A stretch of 39,812 bases of DNA from Pseudomonadota bacterium (GCA_018816735.1 JAHIVH010000048.1:1-39812); one strand, 5' to 3'; shown: positions 26,721 to 36,677, counted from the stretch's first letter. Numbers and translations are program-made. The notes: generated by a model from the letters alone, not told the origin.

Positions 26721-26775
26721 TACATGTATGAGCACATTACCGTGCCTTATTGTCATAATTTATTATGAAAATCAA

Positions 26776-28605
26776 TTAAAAGCTCTCCAGATGCTTTTTC
26801 AGCCGGGTTGCTGAAATCCGATTCATTCCAGGCAAAGCAGCCAGGTCCTCTACTTCGGCCAGCTTCATTTCAGATATACCACCATACGTTCTTAAAAGCA
26901 TATCCCGTCTTTTTTTCCCAATACCCGGAATATCATCAAGTGATGAATGAATCAACGACCGATTTCTGATTTTTCGATGGAATGAAACGGCAAAACGATG
27001 CGCTTCATCCCGAATGCGCTGCAAAAAAAGCAACAGATCATGATCCTTGCCAAAATTAATCGGGTTGGATCGGTTAGGGATAAAAATCTTGTCTTCGGTC
27101 TCACCCTTTTTCCCGTCTTTCTTGGCAATGCCAACAACCTGAAATTCGTTTGCAATATCAAGTTCTTTTAAAACAGACAAGGCAATATTGAGTTGTCCTT
27201 TTCCACCATCAACCATCAACAGATCCGGATATATCATATCGCCTTCATTTTTTTGATATCGTCTTGTAAGCACTTCTTTCATATAAGCATAGTCATCCTG
27301 ATATTTCACGTCCCGGATCCGGTATGTCCGGTAAAGGGACTTTCTTGGGGTGCCATCGTTGAAAACCACCATTCCGGATACTGGCTCATCACCCAAAAGA
27401 TTTGAATTATCAAAACACTCAATTTTCGAAGGCAGTCTTTCAAGGTGAAGTTTTTGTTTCAACCGCTCCAGGAGGGCTTTGGAAAGTGAGCCGGATTCAA
27501 TCCTGTCTTTGAGTTCGCTTGTGGCATTCCGCTCTGCCATATCCAAAAGACGAACCTTTTCACCCCGCATGGGATGGATAATCTCCACCTTTTTTCCTTT
27601 TATGTCCCGGAGCCATTGTTCCAGAATGCTTTTGTCTTCAATCGATTTTGGCACAATGATTTCTGACGGTATAAAATTCGAACTCCCATAATATTGTTTA
27701 ATAAATGCCCCGATAATTTCACTGGTATCAGAAAGCGGATCTTCTATCGCAAAATGCCGCGTACTTATCCAGTAACCGGTTCTGACAAACAAAACCGTAA
27801 TGATCAAGGTGGATTCCGCCCGTGCCAGGGCAATCACATCCCTGTCTGCCATATCGGTGGAGACAACGGTTTGTTTTTCAATAACTTTTTCAATGGCAAA
27901 CCATTTATCCCTGAGCTGTGCTGCGGTTTCATAGTCCTGATTTTCCGCTGCCGACGTCATGGCGGTCTTCAATTTCACAGCAAGTTCAGGCATTCTCCCC
28001 TTTAAAAAAAGGATGACCTCTCTCACGATGTCCTGATATGTCTCATTGTTTACATTGAGACAGCACGGACCAAGACAGTTCCCCATCTGATAGTTCAGGC
28101 ATGGCCGCGTCCGGGATTGAAACGTTTTTTTTTTGCAATTTCTTAATTTAAAAGTCCTGTAAATAAATTTTAATGTGAAATTCAGAGATGATGCTGCGGC
28201 AAAAGGTCCGAAATAGAGGTTGCCATCCTGAGCAATTTTTCTGACTTTTTCAATATACGGATATGGGTCCTTAACATGAATGCGGATTAGCGGGTAACGC
28301 TTGTCATCTTTCAGAATAACATTATACTGCGGCTTATACCGCCTGATCAGATTGGCCTCAAGGATCAGGGCTTCCTGCTCGGTTTTGGTAATAAGGATTT
28401 CAAAATCCACAATTTTGCTGACAAGCACACCGGTCTTTACATCCAGATGATTCGTTTTAATAAAATAGGATGCCAAACGCTTTTTTAAATGCTTCGCTTT
28501 TCCCACATAAATAACCGTCCCTTCCTTATCTTTCATCAGGTACACACCCGGATCTGAAGGGCATCGTGACAGTTTTTCTATAAGATCAGTTTTCAGAGTC
28601 ATCAT
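26776..28605 (-). CDS. uvrC: UvrABC excinuclease subunit C
   Basis: 609 residues, the normal length. It makes the dual incisions in nucleotide excision repair with UvrA and UvrB. The N-terminal GIY-YIG nuclease domain (PGVYLMKDKEGTVIYVGKAKHLKKR), the cysteine-rich LNYQMGNCLGPC region, a UVR motif for UvrB contact (DYETAAQLRDKW), the RNase-H-like nuclease domain (ECFDNSNLLGDEPVSGMVVF) and C-terminal tandem helix-hairpin-helix motifs (DDIPGIGKKRRDMLL, LPGMNRISATRLKKHL) are all present. It follows uvrB by 47 bases in the same direction, so the two are probably co-transcribed, unlike the dispersed uvr genes of enterobacteria. Confidence 0.97.
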   Translation of the reverse strand: MMTLKTDLIEKLSRCPSDPGVYLMKDKEGTVIYVGKAKHLKKRLASYFIKTNHLDVKTGVLVSKIVDFEILITKTEQEALILEANLIRRYKPQYNVILKDDKRYPLIRIHVKDPYPYIEKVRKIAQDGNLYFGPFAAASSLNFTLKFIYRTFKLRNCKKKTFQSRTRPCLNYQMGNCLGPCCLNVNNETYQDIVREVILFLKGRMPELAVKLKTAMTSAAENQDYETAAQLRDKWFAIEKVIEKQTVVSTDMADRDVIALARAESTLIITVLFVRTGYWISTRHFAIEDPLSDTSEIIGAFIKQYYGSSNFIPSEIIVPKSIEDKSILEQWLRDIKGKKVEIIHPMRGEKVRLLDMAERNATSELKDRIESGSLSKALLERLKQKLHLERLPSKIECFDNSNLLGDEPVSGMVVFNDGTPRKSLYRTYRIRDVKYQDDYAYMKEVLTRRYQKNEGDMIYPDLLMVDGGKGQLNIALSVLKELDIANEFQVVGIAKKDGKKGETEDKIFIPNRSNPINFGKDHDLLLFLQRIRDEAHRFAVSFHRKIRNRSLIHSSLDDIPGIGKKRRDMLLRTYGGISEMKLAEVEDLAALPGMNRISATRLKKHLESF

Positions 28606-28652
28606 CTTTTGAAATCACTATCATTGTCACAGGAATGACGATTGACACATCA

Positions 28653-30659
28653 TCAGGTTAAAAGTGAAATTTTCTTCAATTCATTGATCTGGTCTCTCAA
28701 TACGGCCGCATTTTCAAATGCAAGCTCGGAAGCTGCTTTTTTCATTTCTTTTTCAAGATTTTTTATAATGTCATCCAGATTGTCGATTGAATCATAATCA
28801 AGAATTGTTTCTGAAACTTTGCGGGGTGAATCAGCTCCCGCCTCATAATCATTCAATACATTATCAAAACCAAGCCTGGGTGACACGTCTTTACGGATAG
28901 ATTCAGGCGTTATCTTAAATTTTTTGTTATAGGCTTCCTGAATCTTGCGACGCCTTTTTGTTTCGGAAATCGCTTTTTGCATAGACGGCGTAATGGTATC
29001 TGCGTACATGAGAACGATTCCGGCTACATTTCGTGCGGCCCTGCCACAAGTCTGGATCAGGGATCGTTCTGATCTTAAGAAGCCCTCTTTGTCTGCATCA
29101 AGAATGGCCACCAGGGAAACTTCCGGAATGTCAAGTCCTTCTCGAAGCAGATTGATGCCAATAAGCACATCAAACTTACCCAATCTTAAATCCTGAATAA
29201 TTTCTATCCGTTCGAGTGTTTTTATATCAGAGTGCATATACCTGACCTTGAGACCGATATCTGTAAAATAATCGGTCAAATCTTCAGCCATCCGTTTGGT
29301 AAGCGTGGTAACGAGGACTCTCTGGTTGTCCGTGATACGTTTCCGGATCTCCTCATACAGGTGATCAATCTGATTTTTGGCCGGGTATACGACAATTTCA
29401 GGATCAATAAGTCCGGTGGGCCTGACGATCTGCTCCACAATATCTTCCGGGGCCTTCTTTATCTCATAATCGGCAGGTGTTGCGGAAACGTAAACAATCT
29501 GTTTTATTTTTTTTTCAAATTCCTCGAACATCAGCGGCCGGTTATCCACCGCAGAAGGCAACCGGAAACCGTATTCCACCAAAGTGGTTTTTCGGGATCT
29601 GTCTCCCCTGTACATTCCAGTGAGTTGGGGTACGGTCACATGGCTCTCATCAATAAACACCAGAAAATCATCCGGAAAATAATCAATAAGGGTTGGTGGT
29701 GGTGATCCCTTGGGACGGCCGGTCAGATGGATGCTGTAATTTTCAATACCATTACAGTACCCGATTTCTCTAAGCATTTCTATGTCATAACTGGTTCGCT
29801 CATCAAGCCTCTGTGCCTCAACAAGCTTGTTTTCACGGCGAAGCACCTCAAGTCTTTCTTTCAGTTCCTGGGTAATGGTTTCTATGGCGCGTTTTCGGGT
29901 CCGTTTCTGGGTTACATAATGACTTGCGGGAAAAATGGCTGTACGCCCAAGGCTTCTTATCGTAGTGCCACGCAAGGGGTCCACATCATAAATTCCATCG
30001 ACCACATCACCGAAGAATTCAATGCGAACAGCAATGCTTTCTTCGTATGCAGGAAATATTTCAACCCGGTCACCGCGAACACGGAATGTTCCCCGGTGAA
30101 AGTCGATATCATTTCTTTCATACTGCATGGCGACCAGTTCTGATATCAGTTCTTCCCTCGATTTTTCTGCGTCTTTCTCCAGTTCAGACCGCATGGCCAG
30201 ATAATCTTCCGGAGCACCCAGACCATAAATACATGAAACTGAAGCAACAACGATAACATCTTTTCTCAAAAGCACTGACCGCGTTGCAGAATGTCTCATC
30301 TTATCGATCATTTCATTAACGGACGAATCTTTCTGAATATATGTATCGCTCGCAGGGATGTAGGCTTCCGGCTGGTAATAGTCATAATAACTTACAAAGT
30401 ATTCAACCGCATTTTCAGGAAAAAGCGATTTGAATTCGCTATACAGTTGTGCGGCAAGGGTTTTGTTGGGTGCGATGATGAGTGCAGGCCTGTTTACTTG
30501 GTCAATGACATTGGCCATGGTAAATGTTTTGCCCGATCCTGTAACGCCCAACAGTACCTGATGGGGCTTATCCTTGAGGATGCCCTCCTTCAGATACCGG
30601 ATGGCTTCTTCCTGATCCCCTCTTGGAATAAACGATGTTGTCAGCTTAAAATCCGCCAT
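28653..30659 (-). CDS. uvrB: UvrABC excinuclease subunit B
   Basis: 668 residues, the typical length. It is an ATP-dependent damage-verification helicase that opens DNA at the lesion and recruits UvrC. It shows Walker [11 protein letters not shown] near residue 40, the DNA-gripping beta-hairpin region [11 protein letters not shown], the IDESH Walker B, the helicase motif QTCGRAARN and a C-terminal UVR motif ([14 protein letters not shown]) that binds UvrC. It lies 52 bases after cysS. Nothing is missing. Confidence 0.97.
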   Translation of the reverse strand: MADFKLTTSFIPRGDQEEAIRYLKEGILKDKPHQVLLGVTGSGKTFTMANVIDQVNRPALIIAPNKTLAAQLYSEFKSLFPENAVEYFVSYYDYYQPEAYIPASDTYIQKDSSVNEMIDKMRHSATRSVLLRKDVIVVASVSCIYGLGAPEDYLAMRSELEKDAEKSREELISELVAMQYERNDIDFHRGTFRVRGDRVEIFPAYEESIAVRIEFFGDVVDGIYDVDPLRGTTIRSLGRTAIFPASHYVTQKRTRKRAIETITQELKERLEVLRRENKLVEAQRLDERTSYDIEMLREIGYCNGIENYSIHLTGRPKGSPPPTLIDYFPDDFLVFIDESHVTVPQLTGMYRGDRSRKTTLVEYGFRLPSAVDNRPLMFEEFEKKIKQIVYVSATPADYEIKKAPEDIVEQIVRPTGLIDPEIVVYPAKNQIDHLYEEIRKRITDNQRVLVTTLTKRMAEDLTDYFTDIGLKVRYMHSDIKTLERIEIIQDLRLGKFDVLIGINLLREGLDIPEVSLVAILDADKEGFLRSERSLIQTCGRAARNVAGIVLMYADTITPSMQKAISETKRRRKIQEAYNKKFKITPESIRKDVSPRLGFDNVLNDYEAGADSPRKVSETILDYDSIDNLDDIIKNLEKEMKKAASELAFENAAVLRDQINELKKISLLT

Positions 30660-30711
30660 AAGATTCTGCGCGAAAAAGTATATTTTTGATTAATTTTTCA
30701 ATGGTTTGCAA

Positions 30712-32154
30712 CTATCCGGCAACAGACCAGGTGGTACCTGACGGGCCATCCTTGATTTCAATATTCATTTTCTGAAGTTCATCCCTGATGCGGTCTGCTG
30801 CTGTAAAATCCTTGGCTTTTCTGGCATCGTTCCGGTCCTTGATCATTCTTTCAACAACTGCCACATCAACGGATTTTTCTTCCACAGCTAGACGGATCTT
30901 CTTTTTAAAAAATTCGTCCGGACGTTCGGCGGCGATACCTATGGTTTGGGTCATTCTAATGATGTCGCGATAAATCACAGCAACTTGCGAGACTAACTGA
31001 GACGACGTCTGGTCTGATGAATCATCCAGCACCCGGTTCATGTGCCGGATGGCCTCGAAAATAACGGCAATCCCTTTTGCGCTGTTAAAATCATCGTCCA
31101 TTGCTTCACAAAAATCAATCCAGTGTGCACCGGATTCCGTTACCTCAGTTTTGTCCAATGGATCTATTATGTCACTCACCCGTTTTAACAGGGTATATAT
31201 TTTTTCCAGGTTCAGGGTGGCTTCATCCATGGATTGATCCGAAAAATCAATCGGACTTCTGTAATGACTGGACAGTAAAAACAGCCGGACAGCTTCCGGG
31301 TGATATGATTTCAGGATATCTTTTATGGTTTTGAAATTCCCAAGGGATTTTGACATTTTTTCCTGGTTTATATTTATGAACCCATTATGAATCCAGTATC
31401 TTGCGTATTTTTTTCCCGTTGCGCATTCGGATTGGGCAATTTCATTTTCATGATGGGGAAAAATCAAATCCTTGCCTCCGCCATGAATATCAAAAGTATC
31501 TCCCAAAAATGCAGAACTCATCACGGAACATTCAATATGCCAGCCGGGGCGACCTTTTCCCCAAGGGCTTTCCCAGTATGGTTCATGCGGTTTTGATGAT
31601 TTCCAAAGCGCAAAATCAAACGGGTTCTTTTTTCTGTCATCAACATCTATTCGGGCGCCGGCTTCCATATCCTGAAGCTGCCTTCCGGAAAGCTTTCCGT
31701 ATTCACCAAATGTTTCTACTGAAAAAAACACATCCCCATCCACAGCATAGGCCTTACCTTTGTTGATCAATCCTGAAATCAGGGAAATCATACCTTTGAT
31801 ATGTTCCGTGGCCCTGGGTTCAATGGATGCCCGTTTTACATTGAGTGCATCCATATCTTCGTAAAATTCGGCAATATATTTTTCAGATATGTCTTTATAT
31901 CCGACCGCAAGCTCATTTGCCCGGTTAATAATCTTGTCATCAATATCTGTAAAGTTGCGGATGTAAGTTACATCAAAATCCCTTTTCTCAAAATACCGGA
32001 GAATCAGGTCAAACACGACGACTGATCGGGCATGACCAATGTGGCATGAGTCATAAACGGTTGGCCCGCAAACATACATGCCAACTTTCCCTGGCACCAG
32101 AGGGATAAAGTCTTCTTTTTTTCCGGAGAGTGTATTGTATATGCGTAAAGTCAT
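30712..32154 (-). CDS. cysS: Cysteinyl-tRNA synthetase
   Basis: 480 residues, a class I aminoacyl-tRNA synthetase charging tRNA-Cys. The signatures are the zinc-binding MYVCGPTVYD, the HIGH motif as CHIGHARS, the zinc-site Cys/His in HIECSVMS and FPHHENEIAQSE, and KMSKSLGN near residue 270. The C-terminal anticodon-binding region ends with the conserved ADRIRDEL and GTTW. It begins 17 bases after ispF, the usual ispF-cysS pairing of many Gram-negative genomes. Confidence 0.97.
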   Translation of the reverse strand: MTLRIYNTLSGKKEDFIPLVPGKVGMYVCGPTVYDSCHIGHARSVVVFDLILRYFEKRDFDVTYIRNFTDIDDKIINRANELAVGYKDISEKYIAEFYEDMDALNVKRASIEPRATEHIKGMISLISGLINKGKAYAVDGDVFFSVETFGEYGKLSGRQLQDMEAGARIDVDDRKKNPFDFALWKSSKPHEPYWESPWGKGRPGWHIECSVMSSAFLGDTFDIHGGGKDLIFPHHENEIAQSECATGKKYARYWIHNGFININQEKMSKSLGNFKTIKDILKSYHPEAVRLFLLSSHYRSPIDFSDQSMDEATLNLEKIYTLLKRVSDIIDPLDKTEVTESGAHWIDFCEAMDDDFNSAKGIAVIFEAIRHMNRVLDDSSDQTSSQLVSQVAVIYRDIIRMTQTIGIAAERPDEFFKKKIRLAVEEKSVDVAVVERMIKDRNDARKAKDFTAADRIRDELQKMNIEIKDGPSGTTWSVAG

Positions 32155-32171
32155 TTTTTCGTACCTGTATT

Positions 32172-32648
32172 TTATTGTTTATCAACAAGGAGAACGACAC
32201 ACATGGCCGCAATACCCTCACCTTTCCCGATATATCCAAGGCCTTCTGTGGTTGTCGCCTTCATATTGACCTGATCAATATTGATGCTCAATGTTTCTGC
32301 CAGTTTTGCACGAATTTTTTCCCTGTAAGGAGACAATTTGGGAGCCTGGGCATAAACGGTTGTGTCAATATTGCCTATATCAAGCCCTCTTATTCGGACC
32401 ATGTCCATTGACCTTTCAAGCAGTTTGATGCTGTAAATATCTTTGAACCGATCGTCTGTATCCGGAAAGCAGTGGCCGATATCAGGCAGGCCAGCTGCAC
32501 CCAATATCGCGTCACATATGGCATGCGTTAGCACATCTGCATCGGAATGCCCCAAAAGTCCTTTTTCATAGGGTATTTCAATACCCCCTAAAATGAGTTT
32601 TCGACCGGTAACCAGCCGGTGAACATCATAACCTGTGCCTATCCTCAT
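32172..32648 (-). CDS. ispF: 2-C-methyl-D-erythritol 2,4-cyclodiphosphate synthase
   Basis: IspF cyclises CDP-ME 2-phosphate in the non-mevalonate isoprenoid route. The frame could begin at 32720, but the family starts at MRIGTGYDVHRL. AGGA lies about eight bases before that ATG at 32648, and the extra 24 residues do not resemble the family. The chosen form is 158 residues, the normal length. Zinc ligands lie in GYDVHR and LGHSDADVLTHA; LPDIGHCFPDTD and TTTEGLGYIGKGEGI are also typical. It is first gene of the ispF-cysS-uvrB-uvrC unit. ispD, often adjacent, is absent from this window. Confidence 0.96.
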   Translation of the reverse strand: MRIGTGYDVHRLVTGRKLILGGIEIPYEKGLLGHSDADVLTHAICDAILGAAGLPDIGHCFPDTDDRFKDIYSIKLLERSMDMVRIRGLDIGNIDTTVYAQAPKLSPYREKIRAKLAETLSINIDQVNMKATTTEGLGYIGKGEGIAAMCVVLLVDKQ

Positions 32649-32933
32649 AAAATTATCCTGTAAATAAATTGTATCAGACCGTGAGTCATACCATATCTGA
32701 AAAATGCAGTAAAGTACCATTGCCGGAATAAAATATCGAAACGGTCCGGTCAGTTGTCTATTTGTTTCCTGAGTCTGTTTTTACTGTCATCCCAAGTGAT
32801 TAAATGATACAAGAACTCAAATATTTTAAAATCAGTTTGTAAATATTGTCCGGTTCCTGTATTAGCTATCATATGTCTTTTATTTCACACTGACTGAGAC
32901 GAAATGTTCTCATATATGTAAAATTTGTTCTAT

Positions 32934-32947
32934 ATCGGCAGGCCGAT
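32934..32947 (+). promoter_or_regulatory. Palindrome, candidate enhancer-binding site
   Basis: ATCGGCAGGCCGAT is a perfect inverted repeat (ATCGGC/GCCGAT with two central bases). It lies 64 bases upstream of the sigma-54 -24 element, within reach of an NtrC-type activator. In PEP-CTERM systems the activator PrsR acts at sigma-54 promoters; whether it recognises this sequence is not known from the window. The rest of the 463-base gap 32649-33111 has no gene. Confidence 0.45.
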
Positions 32948-33010
32948 TCTATCGGGAATTCAAACGCTAAGTTATTGTATTCATATTAACAACATGATTC
33001 ATTACAGAAA

Positions 33011-33026
33011 TGGCATATGATTTGCT
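33011..33026 (+). promoter_or_regulatory. Sigma-54 (RpoN) promoter
   Basis: TGGCATATGATTTGCT has the invariant GG and GC separated by exactly ten bases and matches the TGGCA and TTGCT halves of the -24/-12 consensus. Transcription would start near 33037, leaving a 75-base leader before the PEP-CTERM gene at 33112. Confidence 0.8.
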
Positions 33027-33111
33027 TATAAGTACGGCATAATCTTAAATGTTTTAAAAACGTCTGTTTTTAAATTATCAGAAATATAAAAAATGAAGCA
33101 GGAGAGAAAAA

Positions 33112-33579
33112 ATGAAAAATTGGGTTAAACTTTTATTAGCAGGTATGTTTTTTTTATGCCTCTCAGGAAGTGCAAACGCCATTACGATTGCCAATTTTGG
33201 AAAAATTTTATCCGGTAACACAATTGATGCATGGCTATTGACTCTGAGATTTGATAGCGATCTTTCAATTACCCTTACTGATGATGGTTCCTCTTTTGAC
33301 TTTTATGGCTCTTCAGGTAGAATAGGGACATTATCTGGCTCTCAACCACAAAGCTTTTCCGGTTTGAGTCAAGGCACCTATTATGCCTATAATACGACAA
33401 GCGGTGGTTCCACGTCCTCACCACCACCGGTTACCGACTTGGAGGATATTGAGGATCCTGTTTTTAGAACCGAAGGACTTGAGCTTACCATTACGCCCGT
33501 TCCCGAACCGGCCACCATGTTTGTTTTTGGAACAGGACTGTTTTTTCTGGCTGGTTTGCTGAGAAAATTTCGGTCGTAA
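33112..33579 (+). CDS. Short PEP-CTERM protein
   Basis: 155 residues. The signal peptide (VKLLLAGMFFLCLSGSANA) is followed by a short Ser/Gly/Thr-rich body with a Ser-Pro linker (TSGGSTSSPPP) and the PEP-CTERM tail: VPEPAT, the hydrophobic FVFGTGLFFLAGLL and basic RKFRS. The tail directs exosortase processing. AGGAGAG precedes the ATG. No enzymatic domain is seen. It is a single-gene unit between a sigma-54 promoter and an intrinsic terminator, the arrangement expected of an exopolysaccharide/biofilm-linked PEP-CTERM target. Confidence 0.92.
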   Translation: MKNWVKLLLAGMFFLCLSGSANAITIANFGKILSGNTIDAWLLTLRFDSDLSITLTDDGSSFDFYGSSGRIGTLSGSQPQSFSGLSQGTYYAYNTTSGGSTSSPPPVTDLEDIEDPVFRTEGLELTITPVPEPATMFVFGTGLFFLAGLLRKFRS

Positions 33580-33610
33580 TAAATATATATTATTGAAATT
33601 CCTCTCTACC

Positions 33611-33658
33611 AATAGATCGAGCCGTGATTACCGGCCCGGTCTATTGTCCTTTTTATTT
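33611..33658 (+). terminator. Intrinsic terminator after the PEP-CTERM gene
   Basis: AATAGATCGAGCCG pairs with CGGCCCGGTCTATT (one A-C mismatch, one U-G) around a 7-base loop, followed by CCTTTTTATTT. It lies 31 bases after the stop. Confidence 0.85.
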
Positions 33659-33820
33659 GAATGATACAACCCCCAAATATAACCAATATGCCATATAATA
33701 CATCCTTCTTATTTTTACGCCTTGCTCATTTGTTAGCTTGATAATTATTACTATTTGTTATATTTATTTAATCTGACACTTGAATGCACATATCAAAAAA
33801 AAATTTCAGGAGTTTCCAAC

Positions 33821-34972
33821 ATGATTGATCTGCAGGATATGAGTGTTTTGATTGTTGATGACATGGAAAATATGTGCAAGTCCATTCGCGCGATGCTGAA
33901 GGTCTTAAATTTCGGTAAAAGGTTCCGCGTGGCGCATAATGGCCGCGAAGCATTAAAGATTCTTAAGGAAGGCGACATAGACCTGGCGATTATTGACTGG
34001 AATATGCCAATAATGACTGGTGTTGAGCTGCTTGTGAATATTCGTGAAGACAAGAATCTGAGAGATACGCCTGTGGTCATGATCACAGCAGAGGCCAATC
34101 GTGAAATCGTTGCAGAAGCTGGGGAGTCAGACATTGATGCCTATATTTTAAAACCATTAACAGTGAAGTCCATCGGGGATAAAATTGTAAATGTCATCGA
34201 TAGGACAAACAACCCCTCTCCCATGATGCTTTATCTAAAAAAATCCAGAGTATTTGAGGAGACCGGTGATCTTGATGCGGCCATTGAAGAAGCAAAATTG
34301 GCGCTCAAGGCCGATCCAAACTCCTCTCGTCCTGTCCGCGTCCTGGGTCAGCTCTATTATAAAAAGCAGGACATCGACATTGCTGAGAAATGTTTCTTAA
34401 AAGCTATCAAAATGAACAAGTTGGATGTATTTGCCTACCATCACCTGGGGGAAATCAGCCTAAAGAAAAATAATATCGAAAAAGCGGAAACCTACTTTGA
34501 CAAGGCGATGAGCATCAGTCCCAGACACGTTTCCCGAGGGATTTATTTTGGTAAAATTCTCGTTCAGAAAAAAAAGTTTGATAAAGCAAAAAAAGTATTC
34601 TCACGGACCTTGAAATTTTCCGAAGATCCAATGCCTTTAAGAGAAGAACTGATCGACTTCTGTATCCAGAATGTGATGTATGATTTCGCGAAAACGTTGA
34701 TTGAAGAGCTATTGAGGCAACTCCCTACGAGAACGGATATGGAATTCAAGCTGGGTCTCGTCTACCTGAAAATAGGAGAGAGTAAAAAAGCACTGGAACA
34801 TTTTCTCATTGCTGAAAAGCAGGATACCCAGAACTTTGAAGTCAAACTTCATATCGCAAAACTCTATATTGAAGCTGGTCAGATATTCAGAGCTGATCAG
34901 GCATTAAGTGATGTATTACGACTAGATCCAGGGAATTCAGAAGCCAAATCACTTTTACAGGATAATATTTAG
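33821..34972 (+). CDS. Response regulator receiver with TPR output domain
   Basis: The open frame reaches back to 33755, but AGGAG lies eight bases before the ATG at 33821 and the receiver begins there (MIDLQDMSVLIVDDMENM), giving 383 residues. The receiver (about 8-128) has the acidic pair in VDDME, the phosphoacceptor Asp59 in AIIDWNMPIMTG, Thr in MITAEAN and Lys in YILKPLT. About six TPR repeats follow (for example GDLDAAIEEAKLALKADPNS, NIEKAETYFDKAMSISPRH, FRADQALSDVLRLDPGNSE). The output is therefore protein-protein contact, not DNA binding. The kinase 36 bases downstream is its probable partner. The 162-base gap after the terminator holds TTGATA and TATATT with a short 15-base spacer, a weak promoter candidate. 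Confidence 0.92.
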   Translation: MIDLQDMSVLIVDDMENMCKSIRAMLKVLNFGKRFRVAHNGREALKILKEGDIDLAIIDWNMPIMTGVELLVNIREDKNLRDTPVVMITAEANREIVAEAGESDIDAYILKPLTVKSIGDKIVNVIDRTNNPSPMMLYLKKSRVFEETGDLDAAIEEAKLALKADPNSSRPVRVLGQLYYKKQDIDIAEKCFLKAIKMNKLDVFAYHHLGEISLKKNNIEKAETYFDKAMSISPRHVSRGIYFGKILVQKKKFDKAKKVFSRTLKFSEDPMPLREELIDFCIQNVMYDFAKTLIEELLRQLPTRTDMEFKLGLVYLKIGESKKALEHFLIAEKQDTQNFEVKLHIAKLYIEAGQIFRADQALSDVLRLDPGNSEAKSLLQDNI

Positions 34973-35008
34973 CAGCATAATCAAACCGCATAAAAAAGAG
35001 ACTGAAAT

Positions 35009-36232
35009 ATGAGCACCAATGAAAAAATACTGAATGCGATTATCGAAATCACCCAAATATCGAATAATTCAAGTATAGATTTCAATGAGAAAATGAGCCG
35101 GGTATTGATGTGCATTGTAAAAAACATAAATACGGCAAAGGGTTCGATCATGATTGTAAAAGGTCGTAATAAACTGGAAGTTGTGGCCTCTACCAATCAG
35201 GCGATCATTGGCCTTAAACAGCCTCTGGACTCAAATTCACCGTCCGCTCGGGTGTTCAAAACCAAAAAGCCTCTCTATAGTCAATTCAAGGGCATTTCTC
35301 AATCTTCAGAAGAAAATAAAAATCGATATCAAAAAGATGCGTTCTACATCATACCTGTATTCAGTAATAAAAAAGTCATTGGCGTGATCAATTTGACAGA
35401 TAAAATAGGAGAAGATGCATTCTCCGAACAGGAACAGGAACTATTGCTTGACATGTCAGGTTATTTTATCAGTACAATTGAAACCCACAGATTGGCTGAA
35501 AATTTAAAGGAAAACCGGAAATCATTACGAAAAAAAAATCAGCAGCTGAAAAAGCTGGAGAAGCTCCGTTCAGATCTTTTTCATATGTTGATCCATGATT
35601 TAAAGGGTCCTATATCAGAAGTGGTCGCTAATCTTGATATTCTAACGTACACGGCATCAGAAGAAAACATGGAATATGTGACCGCTGCACAATCTGGCTG
35701 TGACACGCTTTTCAGAATGATTTCCGATCTTCTCGATATCGCAAGACTGGAAGAAGGCACGCTTGATTTGATCAATGAGAAACTGATTCCGAATGATTTG
35801 ATAAAAGAAGCCATTTCACGATTGCCTGCGTTTGCTAAAATTAAAAATGTGACCTTTGTAACAAAGTTCCCTGACATCGCCCATAAATCCGTCGATGGCG
35901 ACCGATCGCTGTTGCTACGTGTGCTGCAGAACCTGATCATAAACGCCATTGACTATTCGCACAAAGGAGAAAAAATAGAAATTGGGTATGAGCTGGATGA
36001 CAATGAAAAAATAGCTTTTTTTGTAAAGGATAACGGGCCCGGTATTCCCCCTGAGTATCAGGACGCTATATTTGACAAATACTATCAGGCAAAAAACAAA
36101 CGTCACACGATAATTTATTCAACCGGACTGGGCCTTGCGTTCTGCAAGCTGGCTGTTGAGGCTCACAGGGGGACCATTTTTGTCAAAAGTGACGGTCTTA
36201 ATGGAAGCCGTTTTGAATTTTCAATCAATTAA
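35009..36232 (+). CDS. Soluble GAF-domain sensor histidine kinase
   Basis: 407 residues with no membrane segment. The GAF domain (about 20-160) has KGSIMIVKGRNKLEVVAS, SARVFKTKKP and VIGVINLTDK. A coiled linker (about 165-190, LRKKNQQLKKLEKLR) leads to HisKA with His196 in FHMLIHDLKGP. HATPase_c has NLIINAIDYS, DNGPGIPPEY and STGLGLAFCKLAVEAH. It senses a cytoplasmic small-molecule or redox signal, not identified. It lies 36 bases after the receiver-TPR gene, forming a two-component pair, and two bases before a thioesterase gene that is probably co-translated. Confidence 0.93.
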   Translation: MSTNEKILNAIIEITQISNNSSIDFNEKMSRVLMCIVKNINTAKGSIMIVKGRNKLEVVASTNQAIIGLKQPLDSNSPSARVFKTKKPLYSQFKGISQSSEENKNRYQKDAFYIIPVFSNKKVIGVINLTDKIGEDAFSEQEQELLLDMSGYFISTIETHRLAENLKENRKSLRKKNQQLKKLEKLRSDLFHMLIHDLKGPISEVVANLDILTYTASEENMEYVTAAQSGCDTLFRMISDLLDIARLEEGTLDLINEKLIPNDLIKEAISRLPAFAKIKNVTFVTKFPDIAHKSVDGDRSLLLRVLQNLIINAIDYSHKGEKIEIGYELDDNEKIAFFVKDNGPGIPPEYQDAIFDKYYQAKNKRHTIIYSTGLGLAFCKLAVEAHRGTIFVKSDGLNGSRFEFSIN

Positions 36233-36234
36233 AA

Positions 36235-36648
36235 ATGAATGAAACCATGGAAAAAGAATCAGATAATATCATAACACATCTTGCAATAAATCGTGAATTG
36301 TGTGGTACGCCCCAATATACAAAAAATGGAAAAAGCAGCGTTAAGCTGAAAACAACCCCTGAAATGGGCGCAGATGATACCGGTCTTGTCCATGGCGGTT
36401 TTATTTTCGGGCTTGCAGATTATGCGGCAATGATTGCTGTAAATCATCCTCATGTGGTTTTGGGCTCCTCAGAAGTCAAATTTTTAAAACCGGTCAGGGT
36501 AAACGACACCCTGTTTGCCGAAGCAGAAACAACCTCCGGTCAGGGTAAAAAAAGAATGGTATCTGTTACGGTTACACGTGACAGCGACCCAGTTTTTACT
36601 GGCCAGTTCACGTGTTTCGTTCTGGAGAACCACGTATTGGGCAAATAA
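36235..36648 (+). CDS. PaaI-like hotdog-fold thioesterase
   Basis: 137 residues, the typical single-hotdog length. The active-site helix region VHGGFIFGLADYAAMIAVNHP carries the HGG-x(n)-D pattern of PaaI-type acyl-CoA thioesterases, and VLGSSEVKFLKPVRVNDTLFAEAE is the central strand pair. The substrate acyl-CoA is unknown. It starts two bases after the histidine kinase and may be translationally coupled to it. It is convergent with the next gene, 29 bases apart. Confidence 0.85.
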   Translation: MNETMEKESDNIITHLAINRELCGTPQYTKNGKSSVKLKTTPEMGADDTGLVHGGFIFGLADYAAMIAVNHPHVVLGSSEVKFLKPVRVNDTLFAEAETTSGQGKKRMVSVTVTRDSDPVFTGQFTCFVLENHVLGK

Positions 36649-36677
36649 AAAGCAGTCGTTCAGGTTTGCTCTGACAG

